From positions 1 through 64,000 of the forward strand of contig JADIIX010000068.1 of the NCBI GenBank assembly GCA_027604505.1: 64,000 nucleotides of DNA, in the 5' to 3' direction. This document shows, one piece after another, positions 37,223-49,510 of this stretch (positions are counted from its first letter, which is position 1; each line of letters opens with the position of its first letter). Under the pieces are notes generated by a model. That model ran no database searches, was not told where the DNA came from, and saw only the letters and a program-made list of their open reading frames with translations. The stretch comes from Gonapodya sp. JEL0774. Lineage: Eukaryota > Monoblepharomycota > Monoblepharidomycetes > Monoblepharidales > Gonapodyaceae. The translations under genes and the position numbers were made by a program.

Positions 37223-38536
37223 ATGCTGCACGTTTCGTCGTCGTCTGCCGACTCTCCGCGACAAAGGGGCGCCATTTTCACCTTGCCGGACGAAGTCCTT
37301 AGAAGCATCGTTCTTTTCGCCCCGCCTCGTGAAGTGTTCTCGAGCAACTTTCTTGGGGCCTCGCGTCGCCTCCGCGCCCTCTTCGCCCCTTCTGTCCTCG
37401 CTTCTCGCGGTCAACCTCTGATCCTTGTCAGCGTAGACGTGGTATCGTACTCTGCGGTTTTCACACCTGTAACATTCCGGTGGCTGGATGTGTTTGAGTC
37501 CACCTGGATCCCCGATCGCGGACTTTGCTATGCATCCAGAATTGTTTCTATAAGTGAAAACCAGTGGCTGAGCTTGGATGGTATTAAAAAAACAATTGGC
37601 GAGCGTTTCGAAGATCGGATACTAGGATTTTCTGAGATCAAAACTCACGACATAATGTTGGTAGACATGCCGGGCTGGGAGCGAATTGGGGAACTGCTCA
37701 GAAGTGGCGTCGATGCACTCTGCCCACCACCGTCCTGGACAACTAGTGTTCCTCTCTTGGAGCAATTTTTAAGTAGTCCGGGCGCGGTCAGTTGGCCAGA
37801 GCTCCAGAAGCTCACCGTGTCTCTCGATACGGACCAAGGGAACCTCAAAAGCCTGCTGAGGAGCACCAGAGTAACACATCAGCTTCAGAGTTTGCACACT
37901 CTTTCTTTGACTACCTATGCTAATGATGAACCAACTCTCGTTTCCCGACTTGAATCTTCGTTCGGGGAATTAGCTGTAGTGCTAGTTCACCGTGGTGCCG
38001 ACGTGAAAACCCTCCATGTCCACACGTCCCCTGGTTGGGACTTCACCCGCCAGACAATCCACCTCCTCATCGCAAAGCACTTTACAACGGTCACCCGCCT
38101 CGAATTGGATCCCTACTTCTTCTCCGCAGCAGATGATGCTTCTTGGTACCCGCCATCGGACCAGGCGTGCTCTCTCATGTCGGTCCGCAGCCTTCGGATC
38201 GAGGGAGCTTACCCGCACGCCATGAATCGATCAAGACTGGTGGAAGAGTTGCCCCGTATGGGACTCAGAGTGGCGGCTTTTTTACCGTCCCTTGAAGTTC
38301 TGGAATGCCACGGAGCAGACGCTGGGATTGCGGGTGTGAAGCGGTATGGTGTGGAGGCCGAGAATGCTTGGGCTTCATTCTTCATCGGGTGCGGTGCCCC
38401 GTCTGTGGTGGTTGCAGGGCGGGTTTGGTCGGCAGGTAAGGATGGGCAAGACTTTAAGGCATTTTTGAGGACTGTAATGACGGTATGTGCGGCAAGTGGG
38501 GTCAAAGTTCTCAGGAAGGTCTGGGTCCCCGCTTAA
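37223..38536 (+). CDS. F-box protein, intronless
   Basis: One open frame of 437 residues. An F-box-like motif is near residues 18-55 (FTLPDEVLRSIVLFAPPREV, then FLGASRRLRALFAPS). The rest shows loosely spaced Leu-rich segments such as LQSLHTLSLTTYAND and VTRLELDPYFFS, as in fungal F-box proteins with degenerate leucine-rich repeats. It is intronless like the F-box gene at 16144, while most neighbours have several introns. It would bind Skp1 in an SCF ubiquitin ligase; the target is unknown. The start at 37223 is the first ATG of the frame, with a second at 37664 too far in. Confidence 0.75.
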   Translation: MLHVSSSSADSPRQRGAIFTLPDEVLRSIVLFAPPREVFSSNFLGASRRLRALFAPSVLASRGQPLILVSVDVVSYSAVFTPVTFRWLDVFESTWIPDRGLCYASRIVSISENQWLSLDGIKKTIGERFEDRILGFSEIKTHDIMLVDMPGWERIGELLRSGVDALCPPPSWTTSVPLLEQFLSSPGAVSWPELQKLTVSLDTDQGNLKSLLRSTRVTHQLQSLHTLSLTTYANDEPTLVSRLESSFGELAVVLVHRGADVKTLHVHTSPGWDFTRQTIHLLIAKHFTTVTRLELDPYFFSAADDASWYPPSDQACSLMSVRSLRIEGAYPHAMNRSRLVEELPRMGLRVAAFLPSLEVLECHGADAGIAGVKRYGVEAENAWASFFIGCGAPSVVVAGRVWSAGKDGQDFKAFLRTVMTVCAASGVKVLRKVWVPA

Positions 38537-38670
38537 CCACAAGCGCTGAAGCGTGTAGCTTGCTGGGATCTTCTCGCTGACGCTATGGATTCCGCTTCCA
38601 CAGGAAGTATGGGGTCGACGATAAGTTATGGATTAACATAATATACATATATTACATCAATAGATTGCGT

Positions 38671-41600
38671 TCACATTTTCATGAGCATTACCGGCCTGTG
38701 AGAAAGAGATGGATCAAATGGATTTTGCATCCCCAGCGACACAGTTAAAAACCCACCAAAAATTCGTTCCAAGAATCCGTGCTTCTCCCCTTCTCTGTGA
38801 CCGCCTTCCTCACCATCACTCCTCAGACGTGACCGGTCGTTCGTCGCCACTGCCACACGTTGCCGCCTTCCCGGGAGTCCACGCAACCGCCGTCCATTCG
38901 CAGGGCAACCGTTCGCTCCAAGAAGATGTTCTCGCCAACTGTCATCTGTGTCACCGGGAGTGACATCACCGTGGCAGAGGGGGCAACGCGACGCAGGTGG
39001 TCGAGGCGACGCTGTTGAATTGTGCCATTACTTCGAAAATGAGCAAGGAAACTCCAAAGATGGAAGTGGTCATGAACAGTGCTCACGTTTACAACGCTTG
39101 GCGGCAACGTGCGATTTGAATTCCGAATTCGAGATAGGCTCTTTGCATCTAGGGCACTCCTTCAGCTCCCCTGGTTGCACCGCGGAGCACTCCTGGAGCA
39201 AATGCTGTGAGAGAGTGGGCACCTCGACGATCTGCTCAAGAAGCAAATCGATCAGAACACCGATTTCTATGAACGCTAGTTTCGAACTTGAGCCCGAACC
39301 TGCTTGCATCGGGAGCAGTTCGTCAGCATCGGGCAATCCTTCCAATAATGAAGGTCCAAAGTCTCTTCATTGAAGTCATCACTCTGCTCTAGGCAGAAAA
39401 CACAGGCTCTGTATCCAATAGCCAATAGACAGATGATTCAAAGGATTCAAGGAAGGTGGTACTATCGGGCCGGGCACACTTACTGGTCAATGTTCCAATC
39501 GCCCACATACGCGTCTTCGTTCTTTGTGTAGATGCGATCTTCTTTCCGTGTTTGGGGGGACTTCCTTGACATCCGCCGCTGCCTCGACTGTCCTCGGGCT
39601 GCCTCCCCATCCGTCGCGCTCTCATTCATCTCTCTCACCGTGCTTTTCCCACCCTTTCGGGATAGTCGTGGTCCATCCTCATCTTCCGATACCACAGCAG
39701 ATTTCTTGCCAGACTGACGTTCGTCCCGCCTTCGCATCGGTGGGGACTTTGCTGATTCAAACAGTGTCTCATCCACAGCATGTTTGCCGCCTGCAATCCT
39801 ATCTCGCAATTCACGTTGCTCTTGCAGAAGAGACTGAAGCTGCTCTGTTCTACGCGCGGCGGGGTTTGGCGGCGATGAGGAATCCTTTGCTGTAACAGCC
39901 GTGTGTGTGGGATTCACAATCCTTTGAAGGACACTTCTCCCAACTAACATGGACATTAGAACGCACCTTCAGTCTTTCTGCTGATTCCCCCTGCCTCTTT
40001 TACCGTTTCTATTGCCTTGCCTCGTATCCCATCCCTCTCCATCCATCCAATAACCTTTTCCGCCGCCGCCACCTTCCCAGTCTTGCAAGCTCTCACACCA
40101 TTTGCCAGTGCTGCCACTCCCGCGTCTCTCACTTCCCCAGCCGGATGCCGCATTAAGGCAACAGCGAAATTGTACAATGCAGACATACTGATACCGTCTG
40201 TAACCCCACCATGGCCAGAACTGATATATGTACCGGCTGCTACGGCGACCCCGCCTGCGCAACGTGCCCGCCCAGCAGCAACTTTAGGGTGCGCAGGGCG
40301 ACCTTTGGCGGTAGGTACGGGTCTCGTTACAGCCGCTGTAACTTCCTTCGCTAAGCCGTGGCTCGCCATCTCTCCCAGAAGCACCTCGCATTCTCCCCCC
40401 ACCCTAGAACTTCCTCTTCCTCCCGCTGCAGCATGCTCAATCTTATCCACCAGTACAGATGCTGTGTCACGCGGAACAGCAAAAGTGGGGGAAGGAGACA
40501 GCGGGCCCCCACCAACACATTCAACAACCATTCGTAGAGCGACAACAGCGCGATGTGCAACCCTTTCCCGAGAGTCAGGCACACATGCACGAGCAACTAT
40601 AGCCACAGCGTTCAGTAGCTGCGAGTTCGTAGAGTCGCTCTCGCCGTTCATGGCACCGTCTTTACCTTTGATCCCCTTATTCACAACTGCCGTCTGGCCA
40701 CCTCGTCCTCCCACCACGGTCGCAATCCTTTCCAGGCCCCACTCCGCCACTGCCGCCGTTCGTTTCGTTAGACACGCAGCCACCACCTCTTCACCCAAGA
40801 CTTCGACGGCACTGCGTACGTCAGGCGCCACGTCTGACGGAAGTGGGTCGGGATTATCAGGAGGGCCACTATCGAAGGGACTAGAGGATGAAGCCGGTTT
40901 TACTGCACCAGCAGGAGGCCGATTAGGCGAGCCGCGAGTGGGGGAGCGTCGTGGGGATTCAGGTAAATTCAGAGTCTCTTCGACGTCATTCACACTCTCT
41001 CTTTCAAGCTCCCCCTCCTCATCCCTTCTTTTGTCTGCTCCCTTCTGTGGTCGTTTCGATTTTACTGGGGGTGGAACCATCCGTTTCGTCTTCGCCGGCG
41101 AGTCCTTTCTTGCCACCACTGGTGATGAAAGTGCCATATCGGACCCTGTTGGCGTCCATCCACTGTATCCCTCTGCGGGTCGTATGGGTCGATCGTCGGG
41201 GTCCCCATTCGGAGGCATAGATTCAAGATTGGCTGTTGACAGAGGAGGTGCCGTCCTCGGGAAAGGGAGAGACGTTGAGGGTTCAGGGAGTGGGAGTGGG
41301 AGTGGGGTGGCGGGCAAGGGGTTGTTGGCAGGTACTGGACTGGCACGGTTTGACTTCGTCGCGCCTCTTCGTCCTTCCACGACCCCTTCCTCCAGGACCT
41401 CCCCCAACCGCTCCCACAAAGCGTTGCGGAGGGTTTCCTCCTCTCGCTTGAGCTGCTCCGCTTTTGCAAAATCTTCCCTGCCAGCAGCACGAAGTTTTTC
41501 CCCTCGTACTTTGATTATTTGTCTGTTTGTTTCAGCAATATGAAGAAGCAGAGGGGCGAGAATGGCCGCGAGCGGGTAATTCTCGTCTACAAAGAGTCAG

Positions 41601-43265
41601 ACGGTAAAGCAGACGGGTGAGTGTCGAGCAGCAAGTAACAATGCCCCAACGATACACCAACCAGCCACAGCCTCAGCCTTCCGTCGGGACACCTCAGTCG
41701 CCCATTGAGCTAGAACCAAGTCCCAATCTTCGGGACCAGCCACCGCAGTTACACCAGCACCGATGCCCTCTGAGGATTCCGATGCGTAAACAGACGTGTG
41801 CTGGGACGCGTAAAGAGGGGGCGTGTTGGCCAGCTCCGTGAGTCGCGCTGTGATGTGGGGTGGGAGCCCTTGCTGCGGACATTTCAAGGGTGGATGCACA
41901 TAGAAAGATATATATTGTGAACAATGGAGGAGTAAGTGAAAGAGCGAAAAGTACGTACGGGGAGTGCAGGTACAGCTTGCACTTCCTGCGTTGGTGACGG
42001 AGAAGGAGAGTCAAATGGATCGAGAGCAGGAGGCGGGGCGGGTGGCGAGGCAAGAAAGGAGATGGAGAGCAAGGACGCCTGAAAACATATAGAGATGCAG
42101 GGTCACGGGGATGAGGGAGAGTAGAGATTGTTATGTTAGGACCTCGAGCTTGCAGAATAATGATCCCCACAACAAATTACGTCGATATGAGCTCAACAGG
42201 AGTGTGGCCTTTCCAGTGACAGAGCACTTTGGTGAACTACTACCCATCCATTTTGGTTATCGAACATGTAATGCGGCCCTTTAAGTTCCAAGCGAATCGG
42301 TATCGAGTCCTCCTTCCTCGAATACAGTAGTCCTTCGGTAAACGAATTTACTCAGTTTTTCAATCCTCAGAGACGCCTTATCCCTTGCTCTTTGTTTCAC
42401 CACCAGACATCCCACCTGTCAAACTCTTCCCACGCACCTGACCCCACAAGTTTCCACCACTGACCCAGCATCCACCCACGACAACTTTACACCACTTTGC
42501 CTTTTTGGGCGGTTCCACTCGCACGGTTTTGAGCTCACGAGCACGGAAAGAACGGGATGAGGGGTCCGCTAGGATGACGTGGCCAAGTGGCCGGAAAGTT
42601 GGCAAAGTCGTAGATGATACACTTGGAGATGTTGAGCGAGAGGTCGTAACCGGAAGTGGGGGTTTCGAAGTCGGGTTCACCAGCACCCAGTCTATTTCGC
42701 TACGTTGAGACATGCTCTGTTCCGGTGACACTGCACCATTGCCCACGGAACGCAATTGCGACGACACAGGCTGGCCGATCATACCCGCCAGTGCTGCATC
42801 ACCTGCGTCTGTCCCCTTCGAGACTCCTGTGGCCTTCCCCAACGAGTCACCGTCGTCCGCAATCCAGAATTCGATCCTGGACGGTACGATCGAGTGATGA
42901 GCAAGCACCTGGATCCTCCTCAGCAGGACAGGTTCATTGGACTCGAATCGGAACACAATGTGGACCGGGTATGCGCAGAACCTTTGTGAGCGCCATCCTT
43001 TTGAAGAGGGCGGGAGGGAGGACGCCGCAGAGGACGGCGCCGACGATGCCACAGATTCAGCAACAGTCATCATGGCGTCCGATTCGACTAGATTCGCCGG
43101 GGGGTACCCGGGCTCGTGCGGCGAGGACAAGTGAGGGACCGCTACGGCAGCGACGCGGACCAGCCGGGTTTCCGGAGAGAGCGGTGATACAGAACGCAGC
43201 CACTCTGTCACGGCTGAGCCTCCTGTGCTGGTGTCGCGGTCGCTCTCGTGCGCGGTCGCCATCAT
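38671..43265 (-). CDS. CEP104: Centrosomal/ciliary tip protein CEP104 homologue
   Basis: All parts of the family are present in order. The N-terminal jelly-roll is in exon 43265 to about 42437 (SKGWRSQRFCAYPVHIVFRF, RRIQVLAHHSIVPSRIEFWI, FRARELKTVRVE). It continues after an intron near 42165 as VGIIILQARGP. A proline-rich linker and a helical region follow, with AETNRQIIKVRGEKLRAAG and EDFAKAEQLKREEE near 41540-41440. A TOG-like array of helices covers about 40880-39956. Zinc-binding segments end the protein: CPRCKEPISNSEFKSHVAAK near 39165, and RPLCHGDVTPGDTDDSWREH with a following Cys near 38970. The stop is at 38671. CEP104 binds tubulin and acts at the tip of growing cilia. Middle exon borders are approximate. 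Confidence 0.88.
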
Positions 43266-43757
43266 CGTGGGTGGAGCCTGTAAGGAATGTCAATCGGAGA
43301 AGGAAGAATATGGACAGGTTTTCGGGGTCGCATACCGGCAATACGTCGCCGCTCGTGATCAATTCTCCTGTTTCTATCCTGATACGCGCTTTTTCCTTGT
43401 TGGTAATCTCAAATCTTCCTCTGGAAGGGAAACTTCCCCTGTCAAGCAACCCCGTAAATCAGCGACCCGCACAAAGTGACAATTATTACGAAGCTCACGC
43501 TGCGGAGAGAGACATTATTAGAAAACTTTTGGAATTAAATCGCTAAGATTAGTCGATGTTGAAGGAACAGAAGAAAAAAGGAACGGGAATATAACATATG
43601 AATAATGAGGGAGCCCAAGAGAGCGGACTTGAGACAGATATCAGTAAATGCACGACCGGATCCATGTTCCTTCTGCGCCCTCCGGGGGGCCGCCCCCTGA
43701 ATCGTTTCTTTAGTGGTAGTGGTAAACGTGCTGTTCACTGCTTCCCAAAACAGCCGA

Positions 43758-44593
43758 TCACCATTGGTTTACAAATTCCACCTGCTCCTTTGTCTGAACA
43801 GCCCCTCTCACCCACGATCGCACCCAATCCACAACATCCCCCTCCACCCCACACCTTCTTCCCAAACACGCAGCCACCAGCCCAGTACGGCCTATACCTG
43901 CATGGCAATGAATTACTACGGTACAGCCGCGCACCAGGAACGTGTGTAACCGTGTGAGGAGGGCTGAGAAGGAACCGTAGGTGTTTGGGGGCGGAGTGTG
44001 AAAATCGAGAATGGGGAAGTAGATGTATGGGACGAGGGAGTTGCGGTATTTAGAAAGTAGGTCCACATTGGCCTGAGAGCGGCGGGGTGGGACAGAGTGG
44101 CGGTCAGTTCGGCGTCTCATTATCAGTGCAAGCTTGAAAGGTACTCGACACGGTGACGACCTACCCTCGCATTTCCTTCCCAATCTTGGACCAAGCAGAC
44201 CACAATGTCCACTCCAATCTCCTTCCACTCGTCCCACACGACATTTCCCGGATCAAATGTCCGAGAACCTGGCATGGGACTTCTATACAACTTGCCTTGG
44301 ACGCCCGGTAAGGGTATCAATGTGGTGAACCGATAGAGGCTTGGATTTGGAAATAATGGATCGGGTTCCGATGGAACAGACCAGGTGTTGAGGCAAGAGA
44401 TTGGGTTCGACGGATATTGGTGGGGAGACAAGGCATGGAGTCTGACGGGGCCAGGTTCGTAAAATGGGATGCCACCACCTTCCTCCCTTCCAGTCAGGTG
44501 TTCCATCAAGGAAATTCGTGCTACGAAAACGTTGGAACTAACCTCGCTGCCGCTCATCGACTTGCACAAACTTGTATTCCAGTCTCGCGACAC
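43758..44593 (-). CDS. Dual-specificity-type protein phosphatase, CDKN3-like
   Basis: The Cys-phosphatase P-loop is intact as VVIHCHAGIGRTGLVAACL at about 43910-43860. An upstream segment reads GKLYRSPMPGSRTFDPGNVV then WKEIGVDIVVCLVQDWE, typical of the CDKN3/atypical dual-specificity group, where a general-acid loop precedes the P-loop. An intron starts at the GTAGGT donor near 44163 and its acceptor lies near 44110. The protein ends at 43758. Upstream, a coding-like piece at 44756-44540 (MEKVPEAELGERVSERMG) may be a first exon, but I could not join it in phase, so the start at 44593 is provisional. It would dephosphorylate Tyr or Ser/Thr phosphoproteins; the target is not known. Confidence 0.75.
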
Positions 44594-44756
44594 TAGTCAC
44601 ACCCATCCTCTCTGAAACTCTCTCCCCAAGCTCAGCTTCTGGCACCTTTTCCATCCCCACCGAGAACTTACAGGTCCATGTGTCGGGATGTGTGTAGCTG
44701 AGAATTCTCGTGAGGTAAAGTGCAATCAATCTCAACTTCATCACACAAGAGCGCAC

Positions 44757-45285
44757 CTCATTTTCATTGCATCGGATAGGTTCCAGTCACCAAGGGGAGG
44801 AACATTTCCCACACACTATTTGTTGAATGGATTCAGGTGATCGAAGCATCTTGATCCTCTCGCCCCCCTTACGCCAAAAGAACAACACACACGAGCAAAT
44901 TCTCGCCCCACTCCGTCTTCTTTACACACGACAAATGAAATTCCACGAAAGGCGTCATTTCTCTCAAGCTCGGGTTGGTCCTCTATAGAGTTAATAACCG
45001 TGCTTGCTGACTGGACTGCTTAGGTCTTGTCCCAGACTCGCAAAAATGTTTCTGCTGTTTGAGTCCCCCACATGATCGCTGAGGACTGCCCACTGAACCG
45101 TGCCGGTCGGAAGTTTGAGCACTATTGTAACATACACTCAATCCAGGGAAGGAGAGGGCGGGGGAAGAACAAACCCAACTGTTGAGCAAACAATTATATT
45201 CTTATTATCATTATTGTCAGATGATATGATAGTCTTTAGACGTGCAAATTTATAAAGTGTTTGATTCGAAATTGTTCTTTCATCT
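44757..45285. other. Intergenic stretch, no feature seen
   Basis: Between the upstream end of the phosphatase gene and the 3' end of the next F-box gene I find no coding-like segment, repeat or RNA gene. Confidence 0.4.
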
Positions 45286-47045
45286 TTAATTCGGCAATTG
45301 AAAACGGTGCAGACTGCTTTGCGATGAGGAATCCGTCTTCCGGCGTTTCAGAAAGATCGGGGCTGTGTTTTCCAGGTAAGAATGAGGCCGTTTCTTGTGG
45401 TTTACTCTCCATCTAGCCTTCTCAACAGATTTGAGCAACGACGGGGGAATCGGTTTGCATAGGGAAGCTGCACTTCTGACAAAAGCGTCGAGTGCACACT
45501 CCTTTGCCGATTCGGTGAGTCTCGCAAGAGTGTCAGCGTCGGGAGTTAAGGACACATTTGTTTTATCTGTGCAGAGCGTAGGCACGTGAGTCTTCATTCA
45601 ATGGTGGCGCACATGATCGTCTCACCTCTCACTACTCCTTCCTTTGCCCTTTCCTTCCACTTTTTCAGATCCCTTGCTTTGTTTGACCTCCATCGATTGA
45701 CAGTATGTACTTGAAATTTCTGCAACCCAATCATGTTGAAAAACTTCGTCTCAATTTTGTCTCGTAGAGTCTTCACTACAGTTTCAAGTGGAGGGTTGTT
45801 GGACAACACATGCTAATGAGGAAACGCAACGTGATTTAGAATGGGTTCCGGAAACCTAGTCGTACATCTAAATCGGATTCCTCACTGTGTAACAGAGTCC
45901 CGAAGGAAGTTTAGGCATCCTGATCGGTTCCAATCCCAAAATCCCCTTTGAATGTCCGTACTTCAAGACCCAATGGGGGACGTCCGGAACACCTTGGGCC
46001 TTCTCCCCAAAAGGAAGTTCCAGCTCCCTCAGATGTTCACAGAGACGTTCCATACGTATACGCATTTCTGCCTGTAGCCGTTCCAGGTACTCGACGATGT
46101 GCTGTGTCGCCGCAGGGGGGCCATAGAAGGGGGAGGAGCTGTTCAAATCCCACGCCGAGTCCACAATAGGAACTTCGTCCTTCCACGCGAATTCTTCCAG
46201 AATATCCAGATGCGCGTCCGCATCAAGGTGCATTGATTTCGCTATCCTGCGTAACGATTCACGCCGAAGAAGATGTTGCCTGGCAGCCTTCACATTGTTC
46301 GCGGAATGGTACTTCATAATGGCGAGACGGCGCACTTGCACTCGAAAGTAACACTTTTGGTCGCCGACATACACGGGCCGGATCGAACGGGTGATCTCGT
46401 GGTCTTTGAGCGCGGACATACGGCGTGCTTGCTTAATGGTTATCAATGAGAGCTGGGATTTTACTGAGGGGAGTGTTGTGGCAATACAACAAGGTAGAGG
46501 TTCACATGAGCACTTTAACTTGGGCATAGCTTAGTTCGCATGCATTACTCACAGCAGCACCGGTGACACAGCTGAAAATATTGCGGGAATCCCAAATCAG
46601 CGTTCGTAGGTCTCCATCCAGCCAATCCGCAAAGCAAACAGATTTCTCGATTCGTAAGTCTGTCCAGGACGCTGTTGTAACCCCTCAATCTTATAAGGTA
46701 CTTGGTGACCGTAACAGGCAATCGTGCAGATCTCGCCAAATCCATCGCCTCTCGGAGTCTCGGTGAACTCTGAACCACGCTTCGCATCGTGCGGCACGTT
46801 CTTCCAAACGTGAGCGCGTGGGTAGGATCGTCCAAATAACCCGACACAAGACGGAGTAGGAGTTCTGGGGGTAAAGTTTGCAATGTCGGACGGGGACGCG
46901 AAGCGACCGGTGTGGAAGTGCGACGTGAAGGGACCAACGTCGGAGCGGGAGGTGGAGTGACCAAGGACACATTGAGACCGCTCCCAGCGTTTTGTGGCGC
47001 TACTGAGTCTACATCCATCACATCTACATCGATGATATCGCCCAT
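45286..47045 (-). CDS. F-box protein with XPA-like zinc motif
   Basis: Four exons run from 47045 to 45286. Exon 1 has an F-box (LQTLPPELLLRLVSGYLDDP, FGRTCRTMRSVVQSS) and then two Cys pairs, CLLCGLAGW and LCHRCC, that fit a four-Cys zinc site. After an intron, ITIKQARRMSALKDHEIT follows, which resembles the stretch after the zinc site in XPA-related proteins ('ITKT-x-AKK-x-LKD-x-DL'). A helical region ends with LKYGHSKGILGLEPIRMPKL. The last exons, joined at GLCYT-HVLSNNPP and GVVR-DKTNVSLT, are basic. Zinc-binding F-box proteins of this build occur in other fungi. The substrate is unknown. The start at 47045 is the first ATG before the F-box. Confidence 0.72.
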
Positions 47046-47046
47046 C

Positions 47047-47394
47047 CTACGGGGATCGTGGGTGGAGGTCGGTGCTGTGTCTTGGTCTGTGGTATGTCGG
47101 GTCGGGTACCCCCTTCCCCGCCGTTCTCAAATTCAAGAATGCGTTTAGGGGCTTGTAGTTAACGATATTTGGAAAGCGATTGTTTCGAGATGCCGAGAGA
47201 GTCCCGCGGCTGGTCGGTGCACCCTCCGAGTAATGGCAATAGGGAACTTTAACACGGAGCTGTTGCGTGGTATGTAGTGGAGTGAGTCCGATGCTTTTCT
47301 CCAAGACAGAAACAGAAAAGCGAAATGGTGAGCGGAGCTCTCGTACTGAATCAGCGAGGAAGGTCGAGATTGTGAGACTCGGAGGTGTTGCCAA
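47047..47394 (-). other. Doubtful 115-codon frame upstream of the F-box gene
   Basis: This minus-strand frame ends one base before the F-box start codon. It opens plausibly (MATPPSLTISTFLADSVREL) but shows no motif, and its tail is Arg/Pro/His rich. It may be the leader of the F-box message or a small separate gene; I cannot decide. Confidence 0.2.
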
Positions 47395-47592
47395 GAATTA
47401 AGGTATCGAAAGTCACTTGCCCCTCGTCAGGTGCGGAGTGCTTAGTTCACAAATTTGACCGGGGAAACATTCTTCGTACAAAGCACAAAGCTAATTGTCC
47501 CAACTACCATTGCGTGAAAGATGCAAATATATATTGAGAAGGCATGCAATATACTGTCGCGACTAATTTTGTTCCACCACCATCCACCGACA

Positions 47593-49241
47593 CTACCTCT
47601 TCTTCACATCACTGCCCTTACCCCCCTTCCCCACCCCACCTGCACCACCAGCTCCCTTCCTCCTCACCCTCTCTTTCTCTATCCACTCAGCCTGGTCCAT
47701 ACGTGCGAGCTGTGAACACGCTCCAGCGAGTTGTAGGAGGTTGAGTATCTGTTTCAGGATACAGATGGGGAGAGAGGTGTAGAAGATGATGGAGGCGACG
47801 GTGGAGACTTGCAACCGGGGCGGTTGCGGGAAGTGGTAGAGCGGTAGAGGGATATTAGCCCGATCCACGATAAAACCTTTTGTGACCAGGAAGTCCTTCT
47901 CTGTTTCCTGCCGTCCTCAAATGGCACACTTTCCTGGTCTCCACTTTCCACACTAGCAATCACCTCCGCCCGCTTCCTTCCCAAGGTAAAGCGACGGACT
48001 CAATCGGAGTGCGCACTCTACCCTCCAGGTCACCGAACAAACACTCACTCCACTCCACCTTCTCATATCTCAGCATGTACAGCACAACGAAGCATGCCTC
48101 ATTCCCGAAGCAAATCCAGAACAGCACAGCGCGCGAGGAATAGTACAGGCGGAGGAGGGGGTTCGCTGTGGAAGGAAGAGCTTTGTGGGAAGCAGAGCCT
48201 TGAGACATGGTGCTGGGAAGAGGGAAAAGCGTGAGGAGCGAGGCGAGAATGAGGATCGAGTGGGTGGAGTTTTAGAGTTTCGTGCAGCAGAGTGATCCCA
48301 TCATCCCCCGATCCAGGTTCACGTCTCATAAACTAAAATCACACCCCAAGACCTATAATGACCAAATTCATTTGGTGGTTCGTAAACGCAGCTTCGAGAT
48401 AAGACAGTCGCAAGCACTATTTGTCTAGCCATATTGCACCTCACGAGCACGGTCCGCAACTTGCCCCACCGCCAACCACGAATCGTCAAGCTCACCTGTA
48501 CATATGCATGTAGTGACTGCTGATATCCAGAGATATGAGCAGCTGAAACAAGATGGCCCACTCTGGGTAGGCGCTCGCCAAATAGCAGAGGAGACAGGTA
48601 GTGGCACAACGGTCCGTTACCATGTCGAGAACGGCACCAAATTTGGTGCCTGGAAGTGGTTGAAACGGTATGAAAGTGTTTTGTATTGGGGAGGAGGTTC
48701 AGGAGCAACGTGACCAGCGGGATCAACACATCCGATCGGGATCCAGAAAGTCTACATTTAATTTCCGTGGCCGCAACGTACTTTGATCCAGAGCTCGCGC
48801 AGCAAGTCCATCAACGGCGTCCAGGAGACACGATGTGGTATAGAGTGTCGTGGCATAATGTGGGTGCCAAGGCATAAAGTAGAGGGACACGATTGCCAGG
48901 ATGACTCGGATGTAGCCTGGATGAGGCGGCAGGTGTACGAGCCAGGGCCAACGTGTGTCGAGAATCGACAGATATTTGATGGGAATTGAAATACAGCGCC
49001 CATCATGGCAGGGGAACACATGGAGGAGAACCCCCCCGCGTGGTTTTGTCAGCACACAGCAACCGGTCGATCCCATCAGACTAGCCCACCATGGAGCAAA
49101 ACGAGACGCACCGATAAGATTGGGCAGCCAGAGATAGATGTTGGGCGGCGCAATCGCGTCCTCGTATGCTGTCGACGTCCCGTCCAAGAGAGGTTTCGTT
49201 TCGTTCGAGTCTGACGCCGGGGAGCGTGATCGCGTGGACAT
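47593..49241 (-). CDS. PIS1: CDP-diacylglycerol-inositol phosphatidyltransferase
   Basis: This integral ER membrane enzyme makes phosphatidylinositol from CDP-diacylglycerol and inositol. The CDP-alcohol phosphotransferase signature D-G-x2-A-R-x8-G-x3-D-x3-D is split by an intron: DAVDGLAARALDQ, then GAVLDMVTDRC near 48625. Exon 1 ends NIYLWLPNLIG and joins YIRVILAIVSLYFMPWHPHY across an intron at about 49110-48915. Later segments are YPEWAILFQLLISLDISSHY, then SRAVLFWICFGNEACFVVLY, then ASIIFYTSLPICILKQILNL. A short basic Gly/Lys tail ends at 47593. Order and spacing match fungal Pis1. The Ser-rich first 20 residues are not conserved. Confidence 0.92.
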
Positions 49242-49510
49242 TTGAGTGGGACGGATGAAAAAGCGGTAATGCGAGTGGAGTGTAGGGAAGGGGACGTGCG
49301 GACCCAGTCACCCAAAGTTGGTGAGGGAACCCGACCGCCTAGTGTCCACAGCAATTCGCAGATCACAGGGCATATTTACTGGGCGATGGGCAGACTCTCG
49401 GCAGACACTCTTTTTGCTAATTTACCACGCTCGTGTGATTGATCTTTCTCGTCTAACGTTACATATGTAAACTGATTCCCGAGAACGACCTATACTAAAC
49501 TCAATCCTTA

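Noticed and set aside
40017-41543. A 508-codon plus-strand open frame
   Set aside because: It lies antisense to CEP104 exons with TOG-like and linker sequence; its Ser/Pro/Thr-rich translation is a reading of the opposite strand of a GC-rich exon.
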